From contig NZ_CP091110.1 of NCBI RefSeq assembly GCF_021560175.1, positions 4,280,501 to 4,344,500 on the forward strand: a DNA stretch of 64,000 nt, given 5' to 3'. Shown here piece by piece: positions 15,627 to 22,844 of this stretch (position 1 is the stretch's first letter; every line of letters starts with the position of its first letter). Source of the stretch: Neobacillus drentensis (GTDB lineage: Bacteria > Bacillota > Bacilli > Bacillales > Cytobacillaceae). The notes beneath the pieces are model-generated. The model was not told where the DNA came from. It worked only from the letters and a program-made list of their open reading frames with translations, and made no database searches. Made by a program: the position numbers and the translations under genes.

Positions 15627-16188
15627 TTTGCTTCAACTCCTCGACTGAAAGCTTGCTTAGGTCATGGCTTGTTTTGAATGGTTTATCATCTTTATTGCCT
15701 ATATCTAATTTATCGTTAAATAAACCTAAATGACGGCCTATATCATTCAGAGCTTTCATTTTGTCGTGTAATTTAAATTTTAGAGCACCATCTTTTAAAC
15801 TAACTTCACTAATTACAGCTCCATCAACAGTTTCGCTATCCTTTAACGTAACAACATGAGCATAGTCAATTATTCTTTCGCCTTTGTCGTTATATCCTAC
15901 AGTTGTTAAGCTTGTTTCAAACGACAAATAATCTTTTATATCTGCAAATCCAACCTTCGCTAACTCTTGCAATACTCTATCTTGAGTAATTTCCGTTCTC
16001 TTTGACCGTTCGTCCATAGCTTTCTGGATAGCTTCTGCAATGTGAGGTTTTGTTAGGTTCTCATACCCTATTTCTTTGGCGGTAGCTTCACTATATCCAG
16101 CACGAATAGCCGCTTGAGTGGAGTTCAAGTCTATTAGGTACTCTTTTATAAACGCTTGTTGTTTTGCTGTTAGCTTCACTTCATTCAC
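15598..16188 (-). CDS. terS: Terminase small subunit
   Basis: A 196-residue protein of the Terminase_2 type, with the N-terminal HTH LTAKQQAFIKEYLIDLNSTQAAIRAGYSEATA and the typical EITQDRVLQELAKVGFADIKDYL continuation. It recognises the packaging site and stimulates TerL. Its start overlaps the DUF1660-like gene by eight bases, and its 3' end overlaps terL. Confidence 0.93.
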   Translation of the reverse strand: MNEVKLTAKQQAFIKEYLIDLNSTQAAIRAGYSEATAKEIGYENLTKPHIAEAIQKAMDERSKRTEITQDRVLQELAKVGFADIKDYLSFETSLTTVGYNDKGERIIDYAHVVTLKDSETVDGAVISEVSLKDGALKFKLHDKMKALNDIGRHLGLFNDKLDIGNKDDKPFKTSHDLSKLSVEELKQIESILSKAE

Positions 16189-16360
16189 CTTCCCCCTTTA
16201 TTGCTTTTCTATATACAAACGACTTGCATCGTTTACATTCTTTAACGCAGGTAAAGCCTAAGATAGAAACTTTCTTGTTTTCCCATTTATGCCCGAACAA
16301 TCGGCATATTGGATACATCAATACGTTTCTATTCTCATATATATAAGCTCTGTAAGCCAT
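16181..16360 (-). CDS. Small zinc-ribbon-like phage protein (DUF1660-like)
   Basis: A 59-residue protein with the motif CRLFGHKW and a later CVKECKRCKSF, matching the short DUF1660 prophage family with its CxxFGHKW ... CxxC layout. The ATG at 16360 is chosen because GAGG lies eight bases upstream. The family's conserved part begins at the internal methionine just before PICRLFG. It overlaps terS and is probably the first gene of the late operon. Confidence 0.65.
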   Translation of the reverse strand: MAYRAYIYENRNVLMYPICRLFGHKWENKKVSILGFTCVKECKRCKSFVYRKAIKGEGE

Positions 16361-16724
16361 ACCCTTTCCCTCATTTCCTCTCCACAAGATACCGTAATAC
16401 CTCATGGACAATTAATGATAAGCAACAGCCCCCACCTTTGGCCTTTTAAGGTTGCTTAATTTACCCGCCCGAAGGCACGCCAAAAGAAAAAGACGATACC
16501 GCATCCCCCAACGCAGTACCGCCTTAATGTGTGTGATAAAAATAGATGTAGCTTATACTTACTAAGGCTCTAGCTAAGCCTGGGAATACTAACAAAAATC
16601 GTGTCAGGGTATTTTCCGATACCCTATAAATCCATTCTAAACTAATTATTTTAAATACTCAAAAAGTGTTACATGTGTGTAAAGTGTGTAATGTGTTCCT
16701 TCGCTATTTTCTCGTATAGCGTCA
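16361..16724 (-). promoter_or_regulatory. Gene-free, structured leader/promoter region of the late operon
   Basis: No gene is seen in these 364 bases, which read towards terS. Direct repeats of GTGTGTAA type on the plus strand (16666-16697) are followed, in the minus direction, by an AT-rich stretch with TAAAAT. Downstream are hairpins at 16607-16624 (GGGTAT/ATACCC), 16565-16581 (AGGCT/AGCCT), a terminator-like stem at 16495-16520, a UUCG-loop hairpin at 16467-16476 and an AAGCAAC/GTTGCTT stem (16420-16457). I infer late promoter plus leader, with the repeats as possible sites for the late regulator encoded at 16940-17341. Confidence 0.45.
16482..16520 (-). terminator. Terminator-like hairpin in the late leader
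   Basis: On the minus strand, GGTACTGCGT and ATGCGGTATC form a 10-bp stem with three G-U pairs and loop TGGGGG, followed by GTCTTTTTCTTTT. It lies between the putative late promoter and the first late gene, the usual place for a regulated terminator. Confidence 0.55.
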
Positions 16725-16904
16725 TTACCTATTTTTGAATGACAAGATAATTAGCATTGAAATAAACCATAATGCTGTAACAATTGCCACTAATAAAAGT
16801 AGTGGGTAACTTACTATCCTCCATACTTTTTGCCAAAATGTATCAGCAGTAAATCCTTCAAACTTTAATAAACTAACGATTATATCCAACCAACTTATTC
16901 CCAT
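16725..16904 (-). CDS. Small membrane protein (59 aa)
   Basis: It starts MGISWLDIIVSLLKFEGFT and has one strong transmembrane helix (about residues 32-53, SYPLLLLVAIVTALWFISML). The ribosome site is AAGGACGAG. It is the last gene before the late leader. Function unknown. Confidence 0.65.
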   Translation of the reverse strand: MGISWLDIIVSLLKFEGFTADTFWQKVWRIVSYPLLLLVAIVTALWFISMLIILSFKNR

Positions 16905-16939
16905 TATCTCGTCCTTTCTTAATACGTTATATATTTCAA

Positions 16940-17341
16940 TTATTCACTAATCTTATTTACAATGTTATCCCTCAACAGATGTACCTGTTTCCGGCTGATC
17001 CGTAAATGGTGCGCTATGGCTGATATATCCATCCCATCTAACAAACAATCCAGCACAACTTTTTCTTTCTCATCCGTAATTTTGTCCATCTTCTCATTAA
17101 TGAAGTTTACTTTATTGATGTATTCCACTAGCCTTTCAGACTTCTTAGAGCGCCTGATAACTTCATTTTCAATCGCTTTCCCTACAATACCCACCGCATG
17201 TGGTAAAGTCGCTTCTATGCCATATACAGCCGTTCCACGAAAGTCTGTTTTCATAAGCTCTTTGTCAATCCTTTGTATTTCTCGAAGCATCCAGAAGTAA
17301 TCTTTCAAGATGCCGTATATCTGAAACTTGTTATAGGTCAT
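16940..17341 (-). CDS. Late-gene transcriptional regulator (ArpU/sigma-like)
   Basis: A 133-residue protein with an N-terminal helical part and a C-terminal helix-turn-helix (VVLDCLLDGMDISAIAHHLRISRKQVHLLRDNI), the layout of ArpU/RinA-type regulators. These activate late transcription in phages of Gram-positive hosts. It sits just upstream of the structured late leader, the expected position. Direct repeats at 16666-16697 are candidate binding sites. Confidence 0.7.
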   Translation of the reverse strand: MTYNKFQIYGILKDYFWMLREIQRIDKELMKTDFRGTAVYGIEATLPHAVGIVGKAIENEVIRRSKKSERLVEYINKVNFINEKMDKITDEKEKVVLDCLLDGMDISAIAHHLRISRKQVHLLRDNIVNKISE

Positions 17342-17345
17342 TTAT

Positions 17346-17501
17346 CTATACCCCCATAAATTCATTTCTCCAGGAGTCTAATTCCTTTTGTTGATCTTCA
17401 ATGGTTTTGATAAGCCACTTTACATCTTCCAGTAAGGCACCGCTTAAAGGTTGTGTTTGCTCGAGAGCCTGTTTTATTAACGCTAACCGTTCATTATTCA
17501 T
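17346..17501 (-). CDS. Small phage protein (51 aa)
   Basis: It starts MNNERLALIKQALEQTQPLSG and ends SWRNEFMGV. It is helical and charged. Its ATG overlaps the stop of the upstream gene (ATGA at 17498-17501), with GGAGTGG before it, and it overlaps no other gene of note. Function unknown. Confidence 0.65.
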   Translation of the reverse strand: MNNERLALIKQALEQTQPLSGALLEDVKWLIKTIEDQQKELDSWRNEFMGV

Positions 17502-17908
17502 CGAATACCACTCCTACTTGATCCGTCTTCAATATCAATCTTGATCTGGTATTTCAAAGCATTGATTTCCTCTTTTGTACTTTCAAACGCATTGGACCAT
17601 CTTTTCATATCACCATAGGCATCGGCTTCTTCTACCCTTAAATAAACAACTGCTAACTCTGCTTCGGCTGCCTTATTCTTTTCTGCTTTGATGTAAGCTT
17701 CTGCATGTAGCCGTTTCCTTGCTGCGTAAAGCATTTTGTACTTACCAGAAAACTCTGCCGCTAACTTGCCGATTAATACAAGTTGTTTAGAGAGTATTTC
17801 AATTCGCTGAACTCTGCTTTCTTCTGGAATAGCCTTTAGTTGTTTATTGTATTTGATTAGTTCCTGTAAATAATCGTCTGTCCAATCCTTTTTAGGTTCA
17901 TTCGTCAT
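17498..17908 (-). CDS. Phage protein of unknown function, helical (136 aa)
   Basis: A mostly alpha-helical, charged protein from MTNEPKKDWTDDYLQELIKYN. I chose the ATG at 17908 because the longer reading overlaps the 38-residue membrane protein gene throughout. It contains a long amphipathic region (LAAEFSGKYKMLYAARKRLH) that looks like coiled coil. No family recognised. Confidence 0.65.
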   Translation of the reverse strand: MTNEPKKDWTDDYLQELIKYNKQLKAIPEESRVQRIEILSKQLVLIGKLAAEFSGKYKMLYAARKRLHAEAYIKAEKNKAAEAELAVVYLRVEEADAYGDMKRWSNAFESTKEEINALKYQIKIDIEDGSSRSGIR

Positions 17909-18014
17909 ACTGTCCACGCCCGTCCTTAAATCCTTTTTCGTACTGTCTCGCTGAAAATATCGCACAGGTGCTAAATCCAATCATTCCGCTAATTAGACAA
18001 GCAACTATTATCAT
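17898..18014 (-). CDS. Tiny membrane protein (38 aa)
   Basis: It starts MIIVACLISGMIGFSTCAIF, one transmembrane or signal-like segment, followed by a short charged tail. Its start is coupled to the upstream gene by an ATGA overlap (18011-18014) and has a GAAGGTG site. Function unknown. Confidence 0.6.
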   Translation of the reverse strand: MIIVACLISGMIGFSTCAIFSARQYEKGFKDGRGQYDE

Positions 18015-18349
18015 TTATTCACCTTCTCAACCTCAATAATGTTCTCGTACATTGAGAAAAAAGGAACCCTTAACCCATACGTTTTAATCTTATAAGTTTT
18101 ATTGACTTTGATTTGAGAGTACATATCTGATGAGTTGAATTTAAATCTTAACAAAGAATCTGTATCTTTAAATACTCTTGTTGTGCCTTCTTTATCCTCT
18201 GTAAATATTAAGTACTTCGACTCTTCTTTAGTGTTTTTTACAGTTTTATCTGTTACTTTGACCGTATATTCATGGGTGTTTGTTTGTAAAAAGATTCCCC
18301 AATCAAGCAATAGAACAAAGATACTGACAAACCCAATTATTTGCTTCAT
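18011..18349 (-). CDS. Membrane-anchored DUF1523-like protein
   Basis: A 112-residue protein with one N-terminal transmembrane helix (IIGFVSIFVLLLDWGIFLQ) and an extracytoplasmic beta-rich domain with VKVTDKTVKNTKEESKYLIF and KTYKIKTYGLRVP. This matches the short DUF1523 type seen in phages and bacteria, whose function is unknown. It is coupled to its neighbours on both sides by ATGA overlaps. Confidence 0.6.
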   Translation of the reverse strand: MKQIIGFVSIFVLLLDWGIFLQTNTHEYTVKVTDKTVKNTKEESKYLIFTEDKEGTTRVFKDTDSLLRFKFNSSDMYSQIKVNKTYKIKTYGLRVPFFSMYENIIEVEKVNK

Positions 18350-18636
18350 TTCTTCATCAACTCCATGAATTTATCTAAAGTCATGCACACCAACCATTGT
18401 TTGTTGTCTGTTCTCAACGCTACTGCATCCGGCTTTTCTCTTTCATCCTCTATCCATTCGTACAGCTGTTTAAAGCCACTTTTCCGCCTCTTTACTTCCC
18501 ATTCCATACCTAAACCTATTACATCATTTCGATATCCTTCTTGCGCCCCTGACAACGGCACACGATGACCACCTATTAACTTAGCAAACTCTCTTTCGGC
18601 TCTCTGCCCTTTGTCTCTACTCGCTTTACCGCCCAT
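18346..18636 (-). CDS. Holliday junction resolvase-like nuclease
   Basis: A 96-residue protein with the layout of small archaeal-type/phage resolvases: KGQRAEREFAKLI, then RVPLSGAQEGYRNDVIG and MEWEVKRRK. The last two supply the D ... ExK of a PD-(D/E)xK active site. It would resolve branched DNA before packaging, alongside the phage ERF and SSB. The ribosome site is GAGGTAAAA. Confidence 0.8.
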   Translation of the reverse strand: MGGKASRDKGQRAEREFAKLIGGHRVPLSGAQEGYRNDVIGLGMEWEVKRRKSGFKQLYEWIEDEREKPDAVALRTDNKQWLVCMTLDKFMELMKK

Positions 18637-18748
18637 TGGTTTTTACCTCGTATATTTTAAGTAGTTCTTCATAGGTTAACGATTGAAGATAGTCAAAAGA
18701 ATAATTGGTTGTCATTTCTAACAAGGCTCTTAGTTCGTCACTTGTCAT
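18626..18748 (-). CDS. Small phage protein (40 aa)
   Basis: It starts MTSDELRALLEMTTNYSFDY and ends IYEVKTNGR. Its start lies inside the 3' end of the MazG-like gene and its stop inside the start of the resolvase gene, so it is a coupled linker gene in the operon. Function unknown. Confidence 0.55.
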   Translation of the reverse strand: MTSDELRALLEMTTNYSFDYLQSLTYEELLKIYEVKTNGR

Positions 18749-19067
18749 CACGGTTCACGCTTCTTTCTTTGTCAAAGCCCTCTGGATATCGTTTCATTAG
18801 CTTAGTCACGTTCATTTCTGCGATCTGCTGCAAGGTGAATCCAGCTAAGTGTGATAAGTTAGAGATATACCACAAGCAATCCCCTAACTCTTTGGCTAGT
18901 TCGTGACGATTCATTTCGTGGCCGTGAAAGATTCCCTTTTTGATGTGATCGGCAACCTCTCCGGCTTCACCATTTAGCCCTAAAGCGTAATTAGCGAACG
19001 CTTGTACTTGCCCTAAATCTTCGTTATGTGTTCGTAATGCGTGTTGTTGGTAATCGTTTAAATTCAT
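18738..19067 (-). CDS. MazG-like nucleotide pyrophosphohydrolase
   Basis: A 109-residue all-alpha NTP-PPase-like protein. The metal-binding pattern is visible as NGEAGEVADHIKK ... ELAKELGDCLWY, followed by the family's KRYPEGF ending. It should hydrolyse nucleoside triphosphates to monophosphates. In phages this adjusts nucleotide or alarmone pools. Ribosome site GGAGAGG. Confidence 0.88.
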   Translation of the reverse strand: MNLNDYQQHALRTHNEDLGQVQAFANYALGLNGEAGEVADHIKKGIFHGHEMNRHELAKELGDCLWYISNLSHLAGFTLQQIAEMNVTKLMKRYPEGFDKERSVNRDDK

Positions 19068-19303
19068 TGAATCCCTCTCCTATTTATACCGCCAATCATG
19101 GACGATACACTTTTTATATTGATTCCGGTTTCTTCTGCTATGGACCAGGTATCCCACCCGAAGTTGTACAGCTCCATTATTTTCGGTTTGCTCTGTTCCC
19201 TTTGGCGAAGCTCCCTCAATGCTGCGTTTAGGTAACATTGAGGTGCTTCTTCATGTAAAAGTATGGTCATTAGTTGTTTTTTACTGGCTTGTTCCCACTG
19301 CAT
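19064..19303 (-). CDS. Small HTH-type phage protein (79 aa)
   Basis: Contains a helix-turn-helix-like segment (WDTWSIAEETGINIKSVSSMIGGINR) after a helical N-terminus. It is coupled to the ssb stop by a TGATG overlap. A DNA-binding role is likely; the target is unknown. Confidence 0.65.
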   Translation of the reverse strand: MQWEQASKKQLMTILLHEEAPQCYLNAALRELRQREQSKPKIMELYNFGWDTWSIAEETGINIKSVSSMIGGINRRGIQ

Positions 19304-19704
19304 CAGAAAGGTAAATCATCATCCTGAATATTAATCGCTCCATAACCATTAAAAGGATCTTCTGTTACCCTTGTTTGTGGCTGTGGTGCTGGCTTATCCT
19401 GCTTCTTGCTGCCGATAAAAGTAATGTTGTCTACTACTACATCAAAAGTGTAGATTCTCTTTCCGTCTTTTTCATAGCTGCCTATTTGAATACGGCCCTC
19501 AATCCCTACTTGATCCCCTTTGGTTAAGTGGTTCGCCATCAGTTCGGCTGTTTTTTGGAAGGCAACAAGGTTAATAAAATCCGCTTCATCCTTTTTAAAC
19601 TTACGATTAACCGCAATACTGTTTTTATAAATGGCTGTTCCTGACTCGCTATATTTTAAATCTCCTTCTTTTGTTAAACGTCCGATAAGTGTTGTTATAT
19701 TCAT
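19303..19704 (-). CDS. ssb: Single-stranded DNA-binding protein
   Basis: A 133-residue OB-fold SSB: MNITTLIGRLTKEGDLKYSES, KNSIAVNRKFKKDEADFIN, GDQVGIEGRIQIGSYEKDGKRIY. It ends in the acidic DDDLPF tail that recruits partner proteins. The ATG at 19704 is preceded by GGAGG and matches the family start; longer readings add unrelated residues. It acts with ERF in phage recombination and replication. Confidence 0.95.
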   Translation of the reverse strand: MNITTLIGRLTKEGDLKYSESGTAIYKNSIAVNRKFKKDEADFINLVAFQKTAELMANHLTKGDQVGIEGRIQIGSYEKDGKRIYTFDVVVDNITFIGSKKQDKPAPQPQTRVTEDPFNGYGAINIQDDDLPF

Positions 19705-19720
19705 TTGATTACCTCCTAAT

Positions 19721-20575
19721 TTAGATACCACAGAACCCTTCATATTCATTGAAAAAATCATCGATGGTTATTTGATCTTCTTGCAAATCAACTTCTCTTA
19801 AAGGCTTCCTGGACTTGTGTAAGAATAACTGATCTTTATATTTCAAGCCGCTTCTGATTTTTTCATCAAGAATACATGCTTTTTCAAATTCTTCCGGTTC
19901 TTCTTTCTTAATTTCTAGCCAGTACATGTTGTCGTGGAAAGGGCAAATTACACATGATGATTTTTTAGGAGTAAACCCTAATACTCTTTCCACATAAGCG
20001 ATACAGTTAGAACGGTCCATATCTAATACTTCTACAAATGGATGTTCTGCCACTGTATATTTAGGGTTGAAAATTGGCTTTACTCTTTGGATTTCATCAA
20101 CCGTTATCCCTTTCCACATATGGACCACTTCTTGTACTCGCTGTCTTGGCTTATACCCTAACAGCTCTCTGACTTTTCTATTGACGACTTGGATCTTATA
20201 GTCATTAGTACACTGTCTTTTCCCAATGCCATCTAAGTACTCTTTTCCTGTTCCATCTGTTGTGTGATAAGGCAGGCTTGCCACTCGTTCCCCTGTCTCT
20301 GTAGCTCTCATAACATCGTTATAAATATTTCGTTCTTTCGCTATGATAATTTCCCTACCATACTTCTCTTTGATGTAATTATTTAGCTTTTCTACTTGCC
20401 AATGGACCCATTTAGGCTCGTTGCCTGTATCTGAAAAGATGATGTAATCGGGAATTACTTTATTAATCATTCCTTCTAAGGACATTAGAGTTAAGGCTAA
20501 TGATTGTGTTCCTCCACCCATACTTAGTACGTGTATGTGTTTTTTGCCATCCTCGTACTCTTGTTTAATCATCAT
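19721..20575 (-). CDS. PP-loop ATP pyrophosphatase (PAPS reductase-like)
   Basis: A 284-residue protein of the phosphoadenosine-phosphosulfate-reductase-like superfamily. The PP-loop at about residues 17-24 reads SMGGGTQS, a variant of SGGxxS, and is followed by PDYIIFSDTGNEP. Later motifs are GKRQCTNDYKI and a cysteine cluster SCVICPFHDNMYW at about residue 210. Such phage proteins are often annotated as PAPS reductases, but position among replication genes argues against sulfate metabolism. A role in nucleic-acid or nucleotide modification, or in adenylation chemistry, is possible. The substrate cannot be told from sequence. ATG at 20575 follows AAAGGGG. Confidence 0.8.
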   Translation of the reverse strand: MMIKQEYEDGKKHIHVLSMGGGTQSLALTLMSLEGMINKVIPDYIIFSDTGNEPKWVHWQVEKLNNYIKEKYGREIIIAKERNIYNDVMRATETGERVASLPYHTTDGTGKEYLDGIGKRQCTNDYKIQVVNRKVRELLGYKPRQRVQEVVHMWKGITVDEIQRVKPIFNPKYTVAEHPFVEVLDMDRSNCIAYVERVLGFTPKKSSCVICPFHDNMYWLEIKKEEPEEFEKACILDEKIRSGLKYKDQLFLHKSRKPLREVDLQEDQITIDDFFNEYEGFCGI

Positions 20576-20627
20576 GTTCCCCTTTCTGTTCTCATGCTGT
20601 TTGACATACAATATATATTGGATCTCT

Positions 20628-21098
20628 TTATGCTTTTTCTTCTTTTTTCATAAATCGTTCAAATGCTTCATCTGTTGTATTTGGGATTAATCCTTCTTTG
20701 AACAATGTATATTTATCGGCCCAGAACCATTTTCCATAAAGAGCTTCTCGATCTTCTCTTAATTGGTCCGCATAACTTTTTAATTTGTGTGCCAATCCAT
20801 GACACCTACTACATAAAGGTGCTAAGTTTCTCCATTGACCGCTTCCCATCTGCGATCTAAAAACGATGTGATGGGCTTCTATTGGAGTATAGCCGCAATT
20901 CAGGCAATAGCCCCCAAACTCTTTTATCATGCGTTTATAGGCCTCTTCTGTGATCCTGGTGCGCTCTTTCTTAGTCGGGATGATTCTGCCCCGGTACAGA
21001 TTAGGATTTTTCTTTTTCTTAGGCCGCTTCTCTTTATACTTTGGTCGATCCTTCGGCCTAGATGTTGGTTTTGGTGCCGGATTCCAGCCTAAATCCAT
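20628..21098 (-). CDS. HNH endonuclease, early region
   Basis: A 156-residue protein. The N-terminal 40 residues are very basic (Lys/Arg/Pro). An HNH domain follows with YCLNCGYTPIEAHHIVFRSQ and NLAPLCSRCHGLAH, giving two CxxC zinc pairs and the catalytic HH. It has no AP2 domain, unlike the two late-region HNH proteins. It may be a recombination nuclease or a mobile endonuclease. Confidence 0.85.
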   Translation of the reverse strand: MDLGWNPAPKPTSRPKDRPKYKEKRPKKKKNPNLYRGRIIPTKKERTRITEEAYKRMIKEFGGYCLNCGYTPIEAHHIVFRSQMGSGQWRNLAPLCSRCHGLAHKLKSYADQLREDREALYGKWFWADKYTLFKEGLIPNTTDEAFERFMKKEEKA

Positions 21099-21304
21099 AT
21101 AGAAAGCAACTCCCTCATAGCTTTATTTTCACGTTCATAAAGCGCAAGAGTCTTTCCAAGGTCCTCAACTCGTTTTTTTAAATTCTCATTATCGTAAGAG
21201 CTTTGATATTGCTTATTCGCTAAGATGTTATATTCTTTTTGAAGCTGATTATATTTAACTTCTAAACTATCACCTGTCGGAATACGCTCAATCTCAAATC
21301 CCAT
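21089..21304 (-). CDS. Coiled-coil phage protein (71 aa)
   Basis: Predicted coiled coil through residues 14-66 (LEVKYNQLQKEYNILANKQ ... LKKRVEDLGKTLALYER). The start is coupled to the upstream stop (TAATGG). Function unknown. Confidence 0.65.
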   Translation of the reverse strand: MGFEIERIPTGDSLEVKYNQLQKEYNILANKQYQSSYDNENLKKRVEDLGKTLALYERENKAMRELLSIWI

Positions 21305-21450
21305 TACTTTCCACTCCTAGCATCCTCATATTTTTTAAGCAACTTTTCTATAACCTCTATTGACGGTTTCGGGTTTAGCTGCTGCATTAATTCCGCTAAA
21401 TTTGTTTTGTACTGGCGATATTGCTCGTCATAGATTACTTTTTCACCCAT
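21304..21450 (-). CDS. Small phage protein (48 aa)
   Basis: It starts MGEKVIYDEQYRQYKTNLAEL and ends YEDARSGK, helical and charged. It overlaps the end of the DUF3310 gene and abuts the coiled-coil gene. Function unknown. Confidence 0.6.
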   Translation of the reverse strand: MGEKVIYDEQYRQYKTNLAELMQQLNPKPSIEVIEKLLKKYEDARSGK

Positions 21451-21697
21451 TGGATTCCAGCTCCTTTAGCTTCTTTAAGTAAAATTCCGCTTTCTCTAGG
21501 CTCTTGACTCCGCCTTTTTTGTCGTAACGATCCACATACTTGATAATGTTGATACGGTAAAATCCTTTTAACTCTTCCTTGCTGTAATGCAGCTTGGAAA
21601 ACCCGATTACATCAATACCGCCCTTGTGATAATGACTAGGCTTGTTTATTTCATCTTCAAATTCTAATACTGGCAATTCCCATTCGTCCGTTGTCAT
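21443..21697 (-). CDS. DUF3310 phage protein
   Basis: An 84-residue protein with the family signature INKPSHYHKGGIDVIGF ... FYRINIIKYVDRYDKKGGVKSLEKAEFYLKKL. DUF3310 proteins are common in phage early regions and are sometimes labelled nucleotide-kinase-like without proof. Ribosome site GAGGTGA. Confidence 0.88.
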   Translation of the reverse strand: MTTDEWELPVLEFEDEINKPSHYHKGGIDVIGFSKLHYSKEELKGFYRINIIKYVDRYDKKGGVKSLEKAEFYLKKLKELESNG

Positions 21698-21873
21698 TAT
21701 TTCACCTCTAAGATTTTTATCTCGTTTTCCATTTCCGCTAATCTGCCGTACTTATAGCCTTCAATCAATACATGCTTTTCATGGTCAGATAACTTTCTAT
21801 TCCATTGTGTTTCCATTTCTAAAATGATTTCGTTGTAAAAAATCCGATCATATTCAAATGGTGTTCTTACCAT
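21697..21873 (-). CDS. Small phage protein (58 aa)
   Basis: It starts MVRTPFEYDRIFYNEIILEME and has the pattern WNRKLSDHEKHVLIEGYKYGRL. The start at 21873 is chosen for its AAAGGGATG site. No family recognised. Confidence 0.6.
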   Translation of the reverse strand: MVRTPFEYDRIFYNEIILEMETQWNRKLSDHEKHVLIEGYKYGRLAEMENEIKILEVK

Positions 21874-22157
21874 ATGCACCATCCCTTTCTAGGCTTTATC
21901 TTTCCGTTCATTACTCGGTCCAATGATAAGAGCAAACAAGAAAATTCCGTCCGTTCTAAGGTTTCCGCTATCTCACTTAAAGGAATATCCCTATCCCATA
22001 ACTCCTCAAATTCCCTTACTTCTCTAAGACTCCAAATAAATTCCGCATCTTCAACCTCTTCCAATGCCACATAAATGTATTTCCTGCGATATTTTAACAG
22101 CCGTTTTTCCGTGATCCGAATGTCTTTTTCTTCGACTTCATCCAAGATTCCAACCAT
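21867..22157 (-). CDS. Phage protein with HTH-like C-terminal half (96 aa)
   Basis: The C-terminal half (LWDRDIPLSEIAETLERTEFSCLLLSLDRVMNG) looks like a helix-turn-helix of the type seen in small phage regulators; the N-terminal half is acidic and helical. It overlaps its downstream neighbour by seven bases. Confidence 0.6.
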   Translation of the reverse strand: MVGILDEVEEKDIRITEKRLLKYRRKYIYVALEEVEDAEFIWSLREVREFEELWDRDIPLSEIAETLERTEFSCLLLSLDRVMNGKIKPRKGWCIW

Positions 22158-22308
22158 ATCTTTTATTCACCCAATCTATATAAAGCTTGAATTCCCGTTC
22201 TTCCGCTTCTCTCATGGCTTGTGAGTCTTCACAGGAGCAAGGATTAACCCTTACCCCTATAGACTCTTCTGTGTAATAGACACCTGTTCCAGCGCATTTA
22301 GGACACAT
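22138..22308 (-). CDS. Small zinc-finger-like protein (56 aa)
   Basis: It starts MCPKCAGTGVYYTEE and continues VNPCSCEDSQ: a CxxCxGxG ... CxC pattern as in one DnaJ-type zinc module. The C-terminus is helical. GGAGG lies seven bases upstream of the ATG. It overlaps the next gene by 20 bases. Likely binds zinc; partner unknown. Confidence 0.7.
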   Translation of the reverse strand: MCPKCAGTGVYYTEESIGVRVNPCSCEDSQAMREAEEREFKLYIDWVNKRYGWNLG

Positions 22309-22341
22309 TTTATATCCTCCGTTTGACGTACTTTGTTCGTA

Positions 22342-22539
22342 TTATCCATTAACACTTTTCAAATAAAAATTTAAAGATTTAGGCGAGTATAAAACTTTAA
22401 GCAACTTATCGTTTTTATCGTAAACCTCGATATGTTCTTCAAAATCTAACATTTTTAAATTATTTTTATGACAAAGTTCTAAATTCTCTTGGTTAATTTT
22501 AAAAATTTCCACTTGCTTTTTCAGCCATTCATTGCCCAT
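22342..22539 (-). CDS. Small phage protein (65 aa)
   Basis: It starts MGNEWLKKQVEIFKINQENLE; helical first half and beta-prone second half (HIEVYDKNDKLLKVLYSPKS). Ribosome site AAGGGAG. No family recognised. Confidence 0.55.
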   Translation of the reverse strand: MGNEWLKKQVEIFKINQENLELCHKNNLKMLDFEEHIEVYDKNDKLLKVLYSPKSLNFYLKSVNG

Positions 22540-22581
22540 AATAAAACTCCCTTTATTGCGTAATATCAGTAAATATGACTG

Positions 22582-22671
22582 TTATCTTATAGGGTAAATC
22601 CTCCACATTCTCGCTACAGGGTCATAGATAGCAAAGCGATCATCCTGTACAATCAAGGTCTTCTTTGCCAT
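22582..22671 (-). CDS. Tiny phage protein (29 aa)
   Basis: It starts MAKKTLIVQDDRFAIYDPVA and ends MWRIYPIR, with GAGGGGC ahead of the ATG. Its start overlaps the end of the upstream membrane protein gene. Function unknown. Confidence 0.45.
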   Translation of the reverse strand: MAKKTLIVQDDRFAIYDPVARMWRIYPIR

Positions 22672-22832
22672 CTGCTGCCCCTCATAGCTCCCATTACCTT
22701 AAACCCAGCAAAAATGATTACTACATATAGAGTAGGATTAGCACAACGAATAAAGGTGTAAAGGTAGGGATGTTTGAAAGCCCACGACAATAAGATTAAA
22801 CTTTCTCTTTCGCTTCCAGTAAACCAATTCAC
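22653..22832 (-). CDS. Small membrane protein (59 aa)
   Basis: GTG start at 22832 with AAGGAG eight bases upstream. One transmembrane segment (CANPTLYVVIIFAGFKVMGAM) and a basic C-terminus ending RWQRRP. It follows the DnaC-like gene by 12 bases. Function unknown. Confidence 0.55.
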   Translation of the reverse strand: MNWFTGSERESLILLSWAFKHPYLYTFIRCANPTLYVVIIFAGFKVMGAMRGSRWQRRP

Positions 22833-22844
22833 CTGTACCACTCC

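Noticed and set aside
18738..19067. Toxin-antitoxin module (MazG-like beside small genes)
   Set aside because: No toxin fold is seen beside it; the pyrophosphohydrolase sits in a continuous early operon.
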